Source: Stenopsyche tienmushanensis (lineage: Eukaryota > Arthropoda > Insecta > Trichoptera > Stenopsychidae). Taken from it: 64,000 nt of DNA. Shown piece by piece: positions 1 to 10,586 of the stretch. The notes under the pieces were generated by a model, which was given only the letters and a program-made list of their open reading frames with translations, searched no databases and had not been told where the DNA came from. Every line of letters begins with the position of its first letter. Position 1 is the first letter of the stretch. A program made the position numbers and the translations under genes. The stretch lies in NCBI GenBank assembly GCA_008973525.1, contig WACJ01000108.1, positions 806,001-870,000 of the forward strand. Direction: 5' to 3'.

Positions 1-540
1 TGTTTATTCAGCCATCAGGCAATATTTGCTCAACATATTTCGACATGTCTTCGCGAAGCACCTATAATTTGTCCCCATAATTTTATATGTACACATCAAT
101 AAAGCATATGGACATGGCCATTCATGGCGAGGTGCCCTTCCAGGTTTGCAAAGCAATCAACTCAATCAGAGGCTGCTTTGGTCGAACACCGTGTTAATCA
201 TATAGTATATCCTAATGCTCTCTGGGTCACCATTAAAGGCCAAGTCAATGACATTTCTTGCCGTAGCATGGTTAATTGCCTTCTCGCCGTAATTAATAGT
301 GATGTACGACATATGTGATTTGATCTTCGACATATTGATGCATTGCTCAATGATGCTGTTTGTATACGTTTGATTGGATATGCTCAAATTTGTAAATGAA
401 TTGTGCACCATTATTTGACAATTGATCGCCCCGATGTCGAATAGACTGATGGATTGGAAAATTAAAAATGGATTCGATCAATAAACGAAGGTAGTCCCAA
501 AAATACCCAAAATGACTGACCAAGCTTATAAAGCTCAAAT
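1..540. other. no recognisable gene
   Basis: AT-rich sequence with only short frames on both strands. The longest is a minus-strand frame of about 80 codons near 166-411, with no family resemblance I can name. No repeat shared with the rest of the window was seen. Confidence 0.5.
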
Positions 541-810
541 TTCAAGAATTATATTGGATGACTATCAGCTGAAAGTGCGTGAGTTAACAGATATGGTGGG
601 CATCTTAAAAAGTGCTGTGTTCCACATATTTACTAAATATTTGCACATGATAAAGCTGTGCGCAAAATGAGTGCCGCGTTTGATCACAATATAAGAAAAA
701 AGAGCGTCGTGATGATGTTTCAATTGATGTTTCGGCGATGTTTCACAGCAATAAAGCCGAGTTTTTCGTTGATTCATAACCATTAATGAAACTTGGAGCC
801 TTTATAAAAA
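541..810 (+). pseudogene. mariner transposase fragment, helix-turn-helix to first catalytic region
   Basis: This is a decayed piece of a mariner-family transposase, the enzyme that cuts and pastes its own TIR-flanked element. The forward translation reads VRELTDMVGILKSAVFHIF, which matches the second DNA-binding helix-turn-helix of mariner proteins. It is followed by the linker (LHMIKLCAK, then VPRL) and a decayed form of the DETW block holding the first catalytic aspartate, here INETWS near 783-800. Several in-frame stops and a frameshift break it, and no inverted repeats are seen nearby. The linker resembles the fragment at 22405-22650, so both may come from one lineage. Family assignment is firm; subfamily is not. 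Confidence 0.7.
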
Positions 811-1008
811 GAAGGCGAATAGACGAAAGCAGCTGTTTTCATATGAAATGTCTGATTTAATACGATTAAACGATTTTCATACAAAATATCTATTCAAATT
901 TAATATTAAAATATCATACTGCATTCTGGATAAATGATATAAGCTATTCCATTTACTTATGAAGCTATAGCATGGGAGAAACATCATCCCCATGGAATGG
1001 CGCTGTTA
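811..1008. other. short AT-rich spacer
   Basis: Sequence between the mariner fragment and the LTR fragment; nothing recognisable. Confidence 0.4.
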
Positions 1009-1262
1009 AACTGTGTAGATTTAATTCGCCAGATCAACAGCGACATCTTCCGTCTATCTTTAGGCGCAATGTGTCAGTTTAACAGCGCCATTTTCTGTGG
1101 CGTTGTGAATACATTGCATCTGAAGGAACGACACTGATCACTTCTTGCGTATATAGTGTTGCCGGTGAGAGTCGCGAGGAATCGCCAGATAGCCTTGGAT
1201 GCGGGAGGACTTCCTTCCTGCAGCCAGATCTCTCTTTCGCGTTTAATATGTAAGTTATCCAA
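1009..1262 (+). repeat. LTR fragment (gypsy-like family, copy 1)
   Basis: Starts with TGTT, as LTRs do, and carries the family's landmarks in order: ACAGCGACATCTTCCGTC, then ACAGCGCCAT..TGTGGCG, GACATTGCATCTG-like, a GTGCACCGTTGCCGGTT-like block, TAGCCTTGG, and a GC-rich hairpin (GGGAGGAC..TCC..GCAG) before CCAGATCTCTCT. The same order recurs at 3745, 43238, 49027 and 63478. The copies at 5641 and 7021 run into a tRNA-like primer-binding site, which is why I call this an LTR. No retroviral-type coding domain is attached here. Confidence 0.7.
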
Positions 1263-1744
1263 GGCGAAAGCCTTTCCGACATAAAATAATTGAAAAGGAG
1301 GATACTTGTTTGCTTAGAGGTATGCAGAAAATATTGGATGGTTCCATGTCATTGGACCTCCCAGTTCCTCACAGGACACGAATAATGCAAGCCATCTTTC
1401 TTTCGGTTTGATTCAGGTGGTCTTTTAGAGTGTCCTTGCACATATACGGACATGACAGTGGATCACGTTCTATGATCATGTCCAGGCATGAAGGCCAATC
1501 GGGAAGTTCTCTTGCGTTGTGTCAGAGGTTCCGCTACAGGACCTGCCTGGACACGCTGACCTAGTGGTTGGTCCGTAAAGCAGAATAACGTTCCCAGCAA
1601 CACTCCATGATGAATATCTTTTACACCTGGAGCGTACTCTTTTGAATGCAAGTGTGTGTCTGCGATGACTGATGTAAACAGGTAACAGTGCGGGCATGGT
1701 GGTATGTGGTGGGATGAAAAAAAACCGATCAGTTCGGCTACATA
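1263..1744. other. no recognisable gene
   Basis: Contains only frames on the minus strand (for example 1476-1943, 155 codons) that have no recognisable domain and cross into LTR sequence. I treat these as chance frames in GC-richer repeat DNA. Confidence 0.4.
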
Positions 1745-1850
1745 ATGTCTCGAAGTGTGAAGTCATGAGATAGCCTTGACTGGGGGAAGACGTCCTTCCC
1801 GCGGTCATTTCAACGAGCATGTTGAAGCGGGGCGCCGCCTGGGAACTCCT
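1745..1850 (+). repeat. LTR fragment, 3' half (copy 2)
   Basis: Carries ATAGCCTTG, then a hairpin GGGAAGACGTCCTTCCCG at about 1782-1802, then CATTTCAACGAGC and GGGGCGCCGCC..GGGA. The last two blocks also occur at 43480-43550 and, degenerate, at 5870-5905, always on the 3' side of the LTR. It ends abruptly against a mariner relic at about 1850. Confidence 0.6.
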
Positions 1851-2451
1851 GGGATTTTTTGGACACATCCTTACTGATCGCATCGTATTAAGGGGTGGTA
1901 GGGGGGGGACCCGTAGCTTTACAGTGTTACAAATTTTGCACAAAATTCGACAAAAAATTTGTTAAAACTCACGAAGAGTACCGAATGGCACACCTTAGTG
2001 TCTTCGAAACCGTAGAAGGCTAGGATGAGCAAATCCAAAATGAAAACAATGTTGATTTTTCGATATCAAGGATGGGTGGTATCGAAAACTACCTATTACG
2101 TGGATGTTCTGGAAAAATTGAAGTAAAGGGTCATCCGGGACTACCTGGTTGCTGCATCATGACAATACACCCAGCTACATGTTCCAAGCGTCCGTGAGTT
2201 CCTTTTATAGCCACTCTGCAGTGTCGACCCAGCTTTTTTGTTCCCGAGGATCAAATTACGCCGTTTTGTTAGCATTGAGACTATCCAAGCGGCCGTGACA
2301 ACAGTTTGTACTAGGCATGGGAGACTTCGTGGAAAAAATTTATAGATTCTCGTGGAAAGTACCTTGAAGAATATAATCATATTGTACCGATATTGTCGAT
2401 ACATCTTTTTAAAAATAATATATTTCATGACTTTTGGGATACATCTTGTAT
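1851..2451 (+). mobile_element. MarA mariner relic (copy 1), right TIR retained
   Basis: Degenerate mariner element, homologous along its length to 45294-45854. Its right TIR at 2420-2451 contains CATGACTTTTGGGATACATC. Inside, several frames give YYVDVLEKLK (the block after the second catalytic aspartate of mariner) and DNTPSYMFQAS (the HDNAP-like block with that aspartate) near 2090-2190. The C-terminal tail follows at 2300-2390. Stops and frameshifts are frequent, and the left TIR is lost at the junction with the LTR fragment at about 1850. It cannot encode an active enzyme. Confidence 0.75.
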
Positions 2452-3625
2452 TTTTAATGTAACCCGCATACAATAAGCATATAAAGTAAATTGAGTGATA
2501 TTCAATGCTATTCCGCAGCATCAAAGTCATATTTTATTCCCATTCAGACAGTCGTGAAATATCAGGACGTAAGGGAGCTTTGAAATGCTCGGTAGTTGTA
2601 AATATAACACATATATCAAGAGTGGCATTAAAATGCTGTCACATGTCTGCGTTTGTAACGTGAAATAAGTTTGCCGAGGACGGCGATATTGTCCTTCTAA
2701 AAATGTGATTAATGATCGTCCACATAAAAGGATGCGACAATTTCAATTTCGATCCGAATTGAATTCATTTTTATTTTTTTTAAATTCAAAACGGATGAAA
2801 ATGGCGCTAAATTAAGCAATCGATTTACATCGGTATCGACTTACAGCATCCTGACAAGAAAAACCGCAAGTGTTTGCAATGTTAATTTATATTCCGTGTT
2901 TGCCACGCTCGTGTCGGTTCGTAGAGGCGTTGTGTGGTTTGACCCGGTTTAAGCCCAATTCGATTATCCGGCTTTAGCATTTCACCCGGTATAATGTGGA
3001 GCTTTAACTATCGACGCTATTATTCCACAAATCTACCACAAATTCGCACCGCCGATTATCGCCGGCATAATATTTGCTAGGCGATTAATAATTTTGCGAA
3101 CTTGAATCGAGTTTACATCAAAGCACTTTACATTTTGTAAAATGAAAAATGATCACTTCGCTGATCAAATAGGTGCTTATTAACAGTTGATTGGATCGAA
3201 ATTAGTATTATGATCGAACATGGGGATTTATTATATAAAATCGGATATATACGGATTTATAGACAGACATTTAATTACATATTTTAACACTCAAGCACCC
3301 GCTGTTTTCGAGTGGGTGATTTTGATGCGTATCATATTCCGCGCAACTTTTACAAAAATGTTCATAGCTTTTTTTCTATTTATGATAATTTCATAAAATA
3401 TAAAGTTTTATAAAGTGAATAGTATAGTGCATAAAAATTGTGAAAAAGCAGTAGTCCGCAGATGCAAATATTGGTTCTATAAATTTACATTGGGAAATTG
3501 AAGCTTAAGGAATGAACCGAGAATGGAAGAATCTTTGAATTTTAATAATCGAATCAAATCCACCGCAAACAATCAAGGACTTATCATAAAGACTGGGATC
3601 TTGTTGGTAGTGAAGCTCGCCGAAA
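2452..3625. other. unique, non-coding; possible conserved element at 2800-3090
   Basis: No gene. From about 2800 to 3090 the sequence is noticeably richer in GC and CpG than its surroundings, has no match elsewhere in the window and contains no open frame. That is the look of insect regulatory DNA, but I cannot show conservation from one sequence. Confidence 0.35.
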
Positions 3626-3757
3626 TGGCCGCGGGAAGGACGTCTTTCCCCAGCCAAGACTATCCGACGACTGTGCGTCATCATCGAACCGACAACGTTG
3701 CACGTTTTGTTCCTTTAGACGCAAAATGTCCGCAACGCCACCGAAAATGGCGCTGTG
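3626..3757 (-). repeat. LTR fragment, inverted (copy 3a)
   Basis: Read on the minus strand this carries the LTR landmarks: AGCGCCATTTTCGGTGGCGT, TTGCGGACATTTTGCGTCTA, ACGTTGTCGGTTCG, TAGTCTTGG and GACGTCCTTCCCGCGGCC. It abuts copy 3b head to head, sharing the AATGGCGC box, so the two form an imperfect palindrome of about 130-bp arms. Confidence 0.7.
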
Positions 3758-3945
3758 TCCCTACGGAGACATTGCACTTGCATACCGATAGATTGCTTCT
3801 TGCGCGTGCACGGTTGCCGGTTGGGTATTGACGCGCAGGAGGCGAGAGTCGAGAGAGTCATCGGTTAGCCTTGGCTGCGGGAAGTCGTCCCTCCTGCAGC
3901 CAGATCTCTCTCTCTCTTCTCTCGTGTGGAATATAGTAATTAAAG
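3745..3945 (+). repeat. LTR fragment (copy 3b)
   Basis: Forward LTR sequence with GGAGACATTGCACTTGCATA, GCGCGTGCACGGTTGCCGGT, GTCATCGGTTAGCCTTGGCT, GCGGGAAGTCGTCCCTCCTG and CAGATCTCTCTCTC. It is one of the best preserved copies and runs directly into a mariner fragment at about 3955, so one element probably inserted into the other. Confidence 0.75.
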
Positions 3946-3954
3946 CTGTTTTAG

Positions 3955-4241
3955 CGCAATAAAAGGGATTTTTCACGCGGTATGTGACAATAGATAAAAC
4001 ATGGATTCATCACTATACTCCAAACTTAAATCAGCAGTCAGCTGAATGGGCAGCAACCGGCGAAAGGCTCTCAAAGCGACCAAAAACCCAAATATCAGCT
4101 GGTATTGTATACAATTCATCGATTACCTTGAGAAAGGAAAAACCCTGGATTCCGTTTGTCAAAACATTTAAGAAGAAAAAAATGCTCTTTCATCAAGATA
4201 ATGCAGATGGCTCCAATGAAGAGTTCTTATATGAGAACTAA
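3955..4241 (+). pseudogene. mariner transposase fragment, central catalytic region
   Basis: Open frame of 86 codons from about 3984, in which WIHHYTPNLNQQSAEW is the diagnostic block after the first catalytic aspartate of mariner transposases. DKTW replaces the usual DETW, so the glutamate next to the catalytic aspartate is changed. KTQISAGIV follows, and KKMLFHQDNA near 4175-4210 is the block holding the second catalytic aspartate. The part between the two blocks is shorter than usual, so codons are missing. The nucleotides just upstream (GCAATAAAAGGGATTTTTC) match those upstream of the fragment at 15913-16227, so both derive from one family. No TIR was found. Confidence 0.8.
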
Positions 4242-5045
4242 ACGTATTTTGATTGTTTTTCCGGTAATTTAGCCCTGGAATGTCAAATCTAAAGATTTAT
4301 CAAGGACTGGTATGTGAATGATTTTTAACGAAGACATTAACGTTATCACCAAGACAAAGCCGAGATTAATGACACAAAGTATAGCACACATACTTGATTG
4401 GTATGGGTTTTTCATGGTAAATTAATTTCGCTATTGTTCTATTTTAAATGTACAATGAATGAATAGTATTATACAGTTCTGATAAATCAAAGAAATGTAT
4501 AAATGTTACAGTCAATCCTTCTGTATTGTATTGATGAGCATAAATCGTATAGTATAGTTGGTCCTGCCCTAAAACAGTTTATACAATTTGATGTTCGCTT
4601 TAAGCTATTAGCATGATATATCTATTTTTTATCATTTAATGTTTTAAATATTGTATTAAATTGTGATTTTCAAATGTCGTAACGTTGTCTGGTATAATTA
4701 TGATAGTAACCACATAGATAATCCTGTACTATTTGCCCTCATGTCATTTGGGTAAATTCAAACATACAAACGAAGCAAATAATTTGACACGCTCTCGGAA
4801 AACGTATGTAAAATACCACTGTTTGCGGTGTTTTCCCGATTAGGATAAAACGTAATACACGACATCACTGACAAATTTTGGATTTCCCCTTAAATTACAA
4901 TTTTATTTTGATAATATAATTCTAATTATTTTAAGTCCCGCAGTGCTTATATAAAGCGTTGTTGTTTAACGTTTTTCTTTGTTTGAACAAATGGTAACAT
5001 GAAGGAATATAGTGAATATGGCGAGCATTATGAGGAAAGTTTAAT
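4242..5045. other. AT-rich, no gene seen
   Basis: No open frame of note and no shared repeat. Confidence 0.4.
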
Positions 5046-5205
5046 CCTTTGATGAGTATGCACGCACATGTTGCGAGCAGCAATCTATAGCGCCTTATTT
5101 TCAATGCCGTGCTTCTATTTCTATTACAATATTAATATTTATTTAAATTATCATCTCAAACATTACGTTTAACATCATACAAAGACAAAAAAAATCTCTT
5201 GTATG
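5046..5205 (+). repeat. dispersed repeat, copy 1
   Basis: Begins with CCTTTGATGAGTATGCACGC, which is repeated exactly at 11891. It is followed by an AT-rich tract and CAAACATTACGTTTA, matching CAAACATTACATTTA near 11996. The two regions share order but not full identity, suggesting an old dispersed repeat of roughly 150-230 bp. Confidence 0.55.
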
Positions 5206-5211
5206 TCTATA

Positions 5212-5430
5212 AAGCTATTTATACGATTTTTATTTTGCCAGGATCAAGTTTACACTAGGAAAAATAGCAGTTGGGTGGCTATGAATCCTAAAGATGTACA
5301 TAGAGTTATGAAAACAAAGTTTCCTGTTCATGGAAACTTCAAAAATTTATGCCCCCACACATTCATGTTTATTTTCAAAAAGTTTTGTTGGTTCTGTCGA
5401 CCGTACTCCAGATTTGGGTTGAAGAAGTCG
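5212..5430 (+). pseudogene. possible Tc1/mariner (DD37D-type) transposase fragment
   Basis: The forward frame contains DQVYTRKNSSW followed by KDVHRVMKTKFPVHG and then CPHTF. Insect DD37D (maT-like) transposases have a similar string, a variable stretch before a V-[MI]-[RK]-T-K-F-P-A block followed by a P-P-H-F block. If this is right, it covers the region between the first and second catalytic aspartates. The frame then drifts and ends at a stop at 5458. No inverted repeats are seen. The match is from memory of the family and is moderate. Confidence 0.4.
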
Positions 5431-5640
5431 ACGCAAGAAGACCTTAGATGTTTTTTTTAAGAGATTTTATAACTAGGATCACCTTTTTGACCATATCATC
5501 CTTGATATATGATCTCCAAGTTTGCCTGACAGTAATCTTTGACTATTATTTTATAAGACTCGGTTGATATGATCACTAATAAGACTGCATGTAATAATTA
5601 TGATGAGATAAGGACGAAAATCTGCCAGCTTGAATTTATT

Positions 5641-6048
5641 GAACACCTTGCATCTTAAGGAACGACATCTATCAATTAATGTGCGTGCATTATTGTCGGT
5701 TCGGTAGTGACGCTTAGGAAGTAGGAGTCGTCGGATGGCCTTGGCTGTGAGAAGACGTCCTTCTCGCGATCAGACGTCGTAATAAAGAAAACAGTTAAGA
5801 CGAGAGTACATCTATTCGGTACTTGTACATATCCATCTCCACCGCATAGCTGTATAACGACCCAATAGCAGAATAGAAGCGGGGCGCGTCCCGAAGACTC
5901 TGCGCTGAGAGCGCTTTAACTCTATTACGCTACACTGGTGTCAGAATCGGCGAGTCATTACCTTTGTCTTGAATTTCGAATGTTTTATTTAATTTCAACG
6001 CCAATTCAATTTCCCTATTCTGCATAGTTCCATCAAACACAAATCATA
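5641..6048 (+). repeat. LTR fragment with primer-binding site and start of internal region (copy 4)
   Basis: LTR sequence (CCTTGCATCTTAAGGAACGA, GTCGGTTCGGTAGTGACGC, GATGGCCTTGGCTG) runs to AGAGCGCTTTAACTCTATTA and then CGCTACAC. Directly after it TGGTGTCAGAA (5936-5946) matches the complement of the 3' end of tRNA-Leu, the primer site used by many gypsy-group elements. About 100 bp of internal sequence follow, ending in AAACACAAATCATA, where homology to the copy at 7021 stops in both copies at the same place. No gag or pol sequence follows. Confidence 0.7.
5936..5946 (+). promoter_or_regulatory. retrotransposon primer-binding site, tRNA-Leu type
   Basis: TGGTGTCAGAA directly follows the LTR end. 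It would pair with the CCA-terminated 3' end of tRNA-Leu to prime reverse transcription. The identical 11 bases occur at 7238, 52358 and 55164. Confidence 0.65.
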
Positions 6049-7020
6049 TCTCCACTTTTTTATACGTCTAAATTCAAGATGTATGCGAAAAAATTTAGGC
6101 GATTTTTAAAATATCTATCTTCAATTAATTGGAGTTTATCCTCAAAAGGATAGAATTACGTTGCTGTAAGTATTATCAGAAGTAAATATGAACCTGTACG
6201 TATATCCCATAGCACTCCCGCGAAGCTCACACTTCAAAGGCTGTCCATATTATGTAAATGCCGACGTTAAGGATCTACTTTAAAATTTCCTTTGAGTCCT
6301 TAGACAGTCGAGCTGGAAAACATCATAGGGCTCCCCTTGCGTAATTGCCCTATTTATAATGACATATTGTCTAAGGTCAGTGGTACAGAGAGCAAGGTCG
6401 TAAGCTTCGAAAGCGTGAGGCCAAATCGCAATAAATAACACGAGTCGTGCTCACAAACGAACATCTTCTGGTATTGTGCTAAGGAATTATCGACTGATCA
6501 TGCTCCGAGATTATGGCTGTTTATTCAAGGAAAATTGTGTACTCGATCAGAGTCTAATATCACGTTTACGGCATCGCGAGGGTATAATTTTCATCAGGGC
6601 TTGTTAACCTTTGGCGTCGGCACTTCACCATGGCGCACCGTTATTACGGCCCGACCTAATGATATGAAAATTTCAAGCCTCGATCAACCCACGCAATAAT
6701 TCCGCAAATTTATTCAATTGCCATTTCTTTCGTATTGCGTCTTTATTCCGAGACATTTACAGAAAGAGAAGCCTGAACACTAGCAATTTTAAGAAGGCAT
6801 TAGGCAAAGATTGTATTTGATCAGCATGAGCCATTTTGATTTGTGTGATATAAATACATCATTCGTGATTCGATAAGAATATGTGAATTTCGGTCAGTTC
6901 AAATATATGAGGTCGATTAAAATATAATCAGGAATTTTGCTGTATATATTTATTAGTGATATATAAAAATACAAATGGAGTATCTTATTTTTCTACATAG
7001 TTCCCCTTTATTCAGTCCAG
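6049..7020. other. unique non-coding; GC-richer stretch at 6590-6770
   Basis: No gene and no shared repeat. The stretch around 6600-6760 is richer in CpG and has no open frame; a candidate conserved non-coding element by appearance only. Confidence 0.35.
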
Positions 7021-7350
7021 TCAGGAGTCATCGGTTAGCCTTGGCTGCGGGAAGACGTCCTTCCCGCAGTTAGATACCTAGCTCGTGTTGAATACATCTA
7101 GAGAAAAGAGTCTTTCTGTCCGATGCCCGTCTGAATCTCATTTATCCGTCCGGTTACATCTAGACCCGAAATAAGAAACACGTGGGAGCCACCCAAGGAA
7201 TATACCTCGCGAGCGTTTTAACTCGATTACGCTACACTGGTGTCAGAATCAGCGAGTCATTACCTTTATCTTGAATTTCGAATTCTTTATTTATTTTCAA
7301 TGCCAATTAAATTTCCCCATTCTGCATAGTTCCATCAAACACAAATCATA
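7021..7350 (+). repeat. LTR fragment with primer-binding site and start of internal region (copy 5)
   Basis: Starts within the LTR at GAGTCATCGGTTAGCCTTGG, with an intact hairpin GCGGGAAGACGTCCTTCCCG, then GTCTTTCTGTCCGATGCCCG and GAGCGTTTTAACTCGATTAC. The primer-binding site TGGTGTCAGAA is at 7238-7248. The roughly 100 bp after it are highly similar to 5947-6048 and end at the same base. Confidence 0.7.
7238..7248 (+). promoter_or_regulatory. retrotransposon primer-binding site, tRNA-Leu type
   Basis: Same 11-base site, at the same place relative to the LTR end, as at 5936. Confidence 0.65.
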
Positions 7351-7454
7351 GTTCAGGGATAATTTAATCGTAGAGATAAATTAAATAAACAAGGAATTTC
7401 TATAATATGTACATGAATTGTCGCTAATCGCATAACAACTGCAGACCTTCAGAG

Positions 7455-7644
7455 TGCAGACATAAACACTATAAAGGTTCCCGTTGAGGTATTTGAGAGG
7501 GTGTACAAGCATGGGAGAGTCGGTGGACAAAATATGTAGATGCTCATGGAGAGTACTTTGAAGAATATTAACAATTTATATCGGTATTGTCAATAAGTAT
7601 TTAAAAAAATATTTATTTCATGACTTTTGGGACACATCCTGTAT
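7455..7644 (+). mobile_element. MarA mariner 3' end (copy 2)
   Basis: The C-terminal end of a mariner transposase: KVPVEVFERVY, then after a one-base deletion WESRWTKYVDAHGEYFEEY and a stop at about 7580. The 3' non-coding part and the right TIR (CATGACTTTTGGGACACATC, ending 7644) follow. It aligns with 45690-45854 and 2300-2451. The left part of the element is absent, so this is a 5'-deleted copy. Confidence 0.75.
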
Positions 7645-8289
7645 GTGTTCTTTGGCAAAATAATGTAAGTTGATATATTAATTAGCTTTATGGGTTCATT
7701 TTAACAAAGGGATTGGTTTTGAAAACCACATTCAATAGCAATGACTTATTGTCATTGAAATGCAAACCAAATCAGCATTTGTATTAACGCGTTACTCAAT
7801 AAGTTCGTAGGATTTTTTCGGACGAAATTACATTAATGTTTAAATTGAAATATATAAGCAATCAGAATACTTCGAAATTCGAATTTTTAAAGAGATTTGT
7901 TCCTTTTTTGCTTTCTGATTGAATTTTTTATTCTGAGAAATGGTTTTACAATATTCATAATTCACAGGGGATAAATCTTGGATCCCTGTTGCGTAGAAAA
8001 GTGAATTTATTCAATTCATGTCTAAGAAAACATACATTTTTAAGAAATTTCATCAGAGATATTTAAAAAAAATGTATACTCTTACATGGCCATCCTCAAT
8101 TTTAATTCTATTTCGAAAAAATATAACTGTTATTCTTCGGGAATAAAAATAAATTCGTCGAAAATTGATTTTAGAATATACATACGTCAAATAAACTATT
8201 CATAATTGAAATATGTATGTTTTTGTATGCTTTTCGATTGTCTTTGCATGAACGCGTGTATTTTTTTTACATACCTAACAAGAGTTTTA
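7645..8289. other. AT-rich, no gene seen
   Basis: No recognisable element. A 108-codon frame at 8217-8543 runs into the MarB fragment and has no protein support. Confidence 0.4.
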
Positions 8290-8445
8290 CATACGTCCAA
8301 AAAGAAGTTGCGGGAACGCGCGACGACCTCTCTTTAGGAAGAGTTTACTACAACAAAACAAAATGGCCGACAAACACGCGGCACAAACTGAGTGTTAAGA
8401 TCCCCCAATTTCGAAACAACAAAAAAAACTCGAAGGTAAAAAAAA
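8290..8445 (-). repeat. MarB mariner 5' non-coding fragment
   Basis: On the minus strand it contains GTTTGTCGGCCATTTTGTTT, then TAGTAAACTCTTCC and GGTCGTCGCGCG, the 5' untranslated signature of MarB also seen at 39560-39640, 52190-52260, 60140-60215 and 57460-57530. Only this piece is present. Confidence 0.65.
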
Positions 8446-8755
8446 GTGTCAACGACGATATATCGTTATGCATTGCCGACGATATATCGGCGCGTATGCA
8501 ATGGCGCCCAAATATTGACATCGTGGAAAATTATTATTTTTAAAAAGGATTTAATGTGAATAAATTCATCAGTGATTCGATGATACTTTTGTAATTTACC
8601 AAAATAATCGATTTAACATTAATATGCGAGGGTGAAAAAATTAAAAATTTGGATGATCATCATTAAAAGTGTTAAATTGTGAATACATTTGCTGTTAACT
8701 GTACATCATCAAATTATAACGAGACATTATTGATAGTCTTATTTTCATACATTAC

Positions 8756-8812
8756 ACAGTCTAATTTTACACTGTACACGGCTGAATCCACAAGCATCTA
8801 CTTTGGAGGACA
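8756..8812 (+). repeat. direct repeat, left copy (pairs with 10817)
   Basis: The first 43 bases, starting ACAGTCTAATTTTACACTG, are identical to 10817-10859. Two mismatches extend the match to about 56 bp. The pair brackets the R1 relic. Confidence 0.8.
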
Positions 8813-9034
8813 GCTTCGTTCATAATTTTCAATCAATTTCGAATTCGAAATTGAGATTCGATCAAGGCAATGCGGCAGATGTTACAATAAACTAGGTGAT
8901 GAAGAAACTCCCTGATCTAAATAAAATGCGTTTGATAAACGATAATTATTAATTTAATTAGTAGAATATTATTAAAAAACTTAATTTTTGTTTTGTTTTG
9001 TAATTTTTAAACTACAACGTTTATAGAGGTAAAT

Positions 9035-9185
9035 TTAAAAAAACTTAGTTTTGCTACAAAAACCGTATTTTTCATTTAAATACACACAATATAGACAACA
9101 GTCCTCTATCGTTTTTTTAAAAAAATACTCAATATTTCCTACATCATCATCTGTGGTTTTTTTATATCAACCAGGCAAATATCAA
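9035..9185 (+). repeat. dispersed AT-rich repeat, copy 1
   Basis: Shares TTTGCTAC.AAAACCGTATT, TTTAAATACAC and ACAGTCC blocks in order with 13455-13590 and 31546-31650. No coding sequence; it may be the end of an unidentified DNA element. Confidence 0.5.
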
Positions 9186-9192
9186 AACCTCA

Positions 9193-10586
9193 AGTCCGTG
9201 ATCATCGCACTGTTTCCGAGCCCAGCGCCGGTAGACATAAAGTACCGGGACTGGACAGTGTCCCAAACGTAGTCACCAGCCTGGTCGTCAATACTGACCC
9301 AAACCTCCTGCTAACAGTATACAGCACCTGCCTAGCGGGAGGGGTTTTCCCAGCATCGTGGAAAAGGCAGAAGCTGGTTCTCATTCCAAAAGGGAAAGCA
9401 CCTCCGGGTCCATCGGCGTACAAACCACTGTGCATGCTGGATGGGTTGGGGAAGCTGCTGGAGAAACTTATCCTACAGCGACTTTAGCAGCACATTGAAA
9501 CGGGACTCTCCGGAGGCCGCTCCACAATCGACACCATCACTCAAGTTGTAGACACGGTGAAACGGGCGTGGTGTAGAAGTGTAAAAGCTAGTAGACACAC
9601 TATAATGATTGCGCTAGACGTCAAGAATGCCTTTAACTCGACAAGATGGCACCTGATCCTCAGAGTCTTGAAAAAAATTGACACCCCACCACACTGCATC
9701 AGAATGGTAGAGAGCTACCTGCACAGGTGAACCCTTATTTACGCGAGGACGCGTTGAGGAAGGCCAAGAAGTGGCTGACAGGAGCTGGCCTGGAGCTCGT
9801 TGTTCAAAAAACGGAGGCGCTCTTTTTCACAAGAAGCAGGAAACTTGCACCCCCACCCCTGAGTATCGGGGTTGTGATATTAAATACACATGATCCACTC
9901 GGTATTTGGGGGTGGAGATTGATGACAAGCTCCGATTCATCACCCATACGGAGAACCTGGCCAGGTTAATGCCCAACTTTGGTGGCCCAAAAACAAGCAG
10001 GAGGTGACTCTACAACGAGGTAGTGCACTCAGTATTGTTGTACGGCGCGTCAATATGGGCTGAGGTACTACAAATTAAAAGGGCCAGGCTTAAAATGGCC
10101 AGAACCCAGAGAGCGCAATCAGAGTGGTTGTTGCATATCGCACAGGTACTGACTGCCATGCCACCAATTGACCTGCTCGCCTACGAAAGACAGGCAATAC
10201 AGAAAGGTGAAGATAGGAAAAACGTTAAGCAAAGGACCATGGCGGCGTGGCAGTCCCGATGGGAAAACTCCGCTAAAGGTTGGTGGACGCATGAGCTAAT
10301 ACCGCCCTTGAGAACTTGGGTAGATAGAAAGCACGGTCAACTGTGCTACCACTTGACCCAGGTTCTCACCGGATACGGCTGTTTTGGTAGCTACTTACAC
10401 AAAATAGGCAAAGAGACCGGTCCGAAGTGCCACCACTGCGAAGCGGAGTATAACGATGCTGCACATACGACATTTGTCTGCCCAGCATGGAGCACAGAAA
10501 GGGACATCCTACGGGAGGATCTGGGAATCAGCTCGCTCTCCCCTAGCAACATGGTATCTTCAATGTCACCGGGTGCTAGAGTATGA
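9193..10586 (+). pseudogene. R1-clade non-LTR retrotransposon ORF2 relic with internal deletion
   Basis: Remnant of the polymerase ORF of an R1-like retrotransposon, which reverse-transcribes its own RNA at a nicked target. In order: VIIALFPSPAPVD near 9200, then after a frameshift VPGLDSVPNVV, FPASWKRQKLVLIPKG, PSAYKPLCMLDGLGKLLEKL, a TAG stop at 9485, GGRSTIDTI (several codons of the usual motif missing), and ALDVKNAFNS at about 9613-9640. The YADD-bearing segment that should follow is gone. Sequence resumes at 9750 with ALRKAKKWLTGAGLELVVQK and, in another frame, RYLGVEIDDKLRF. A 187-codon open frame (10023-10586) carries VVHSVLLYGASIW, WTHELIPPLRTW, CYHLTQVLTGYGCFGSYL and the C-terminal Cys-His motif CHHCEAEYNDAAHTTFVC. 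It has lost its catalytic core and is dead. Confidence 0.9.

Noticed and set aside
1..411. Minus-strand frame at 166-411 as an odorant-receptor-like exon
   Set aside because: I considered insect chemoreceptors, but no conserved C-terminal motif or splice site can be read.
1476..1943. 155-codon minus frame as a gene
   Set aside because: It runs through LTR sequence and the edge of a mariner relic on the opposite strand; repeats explain it.
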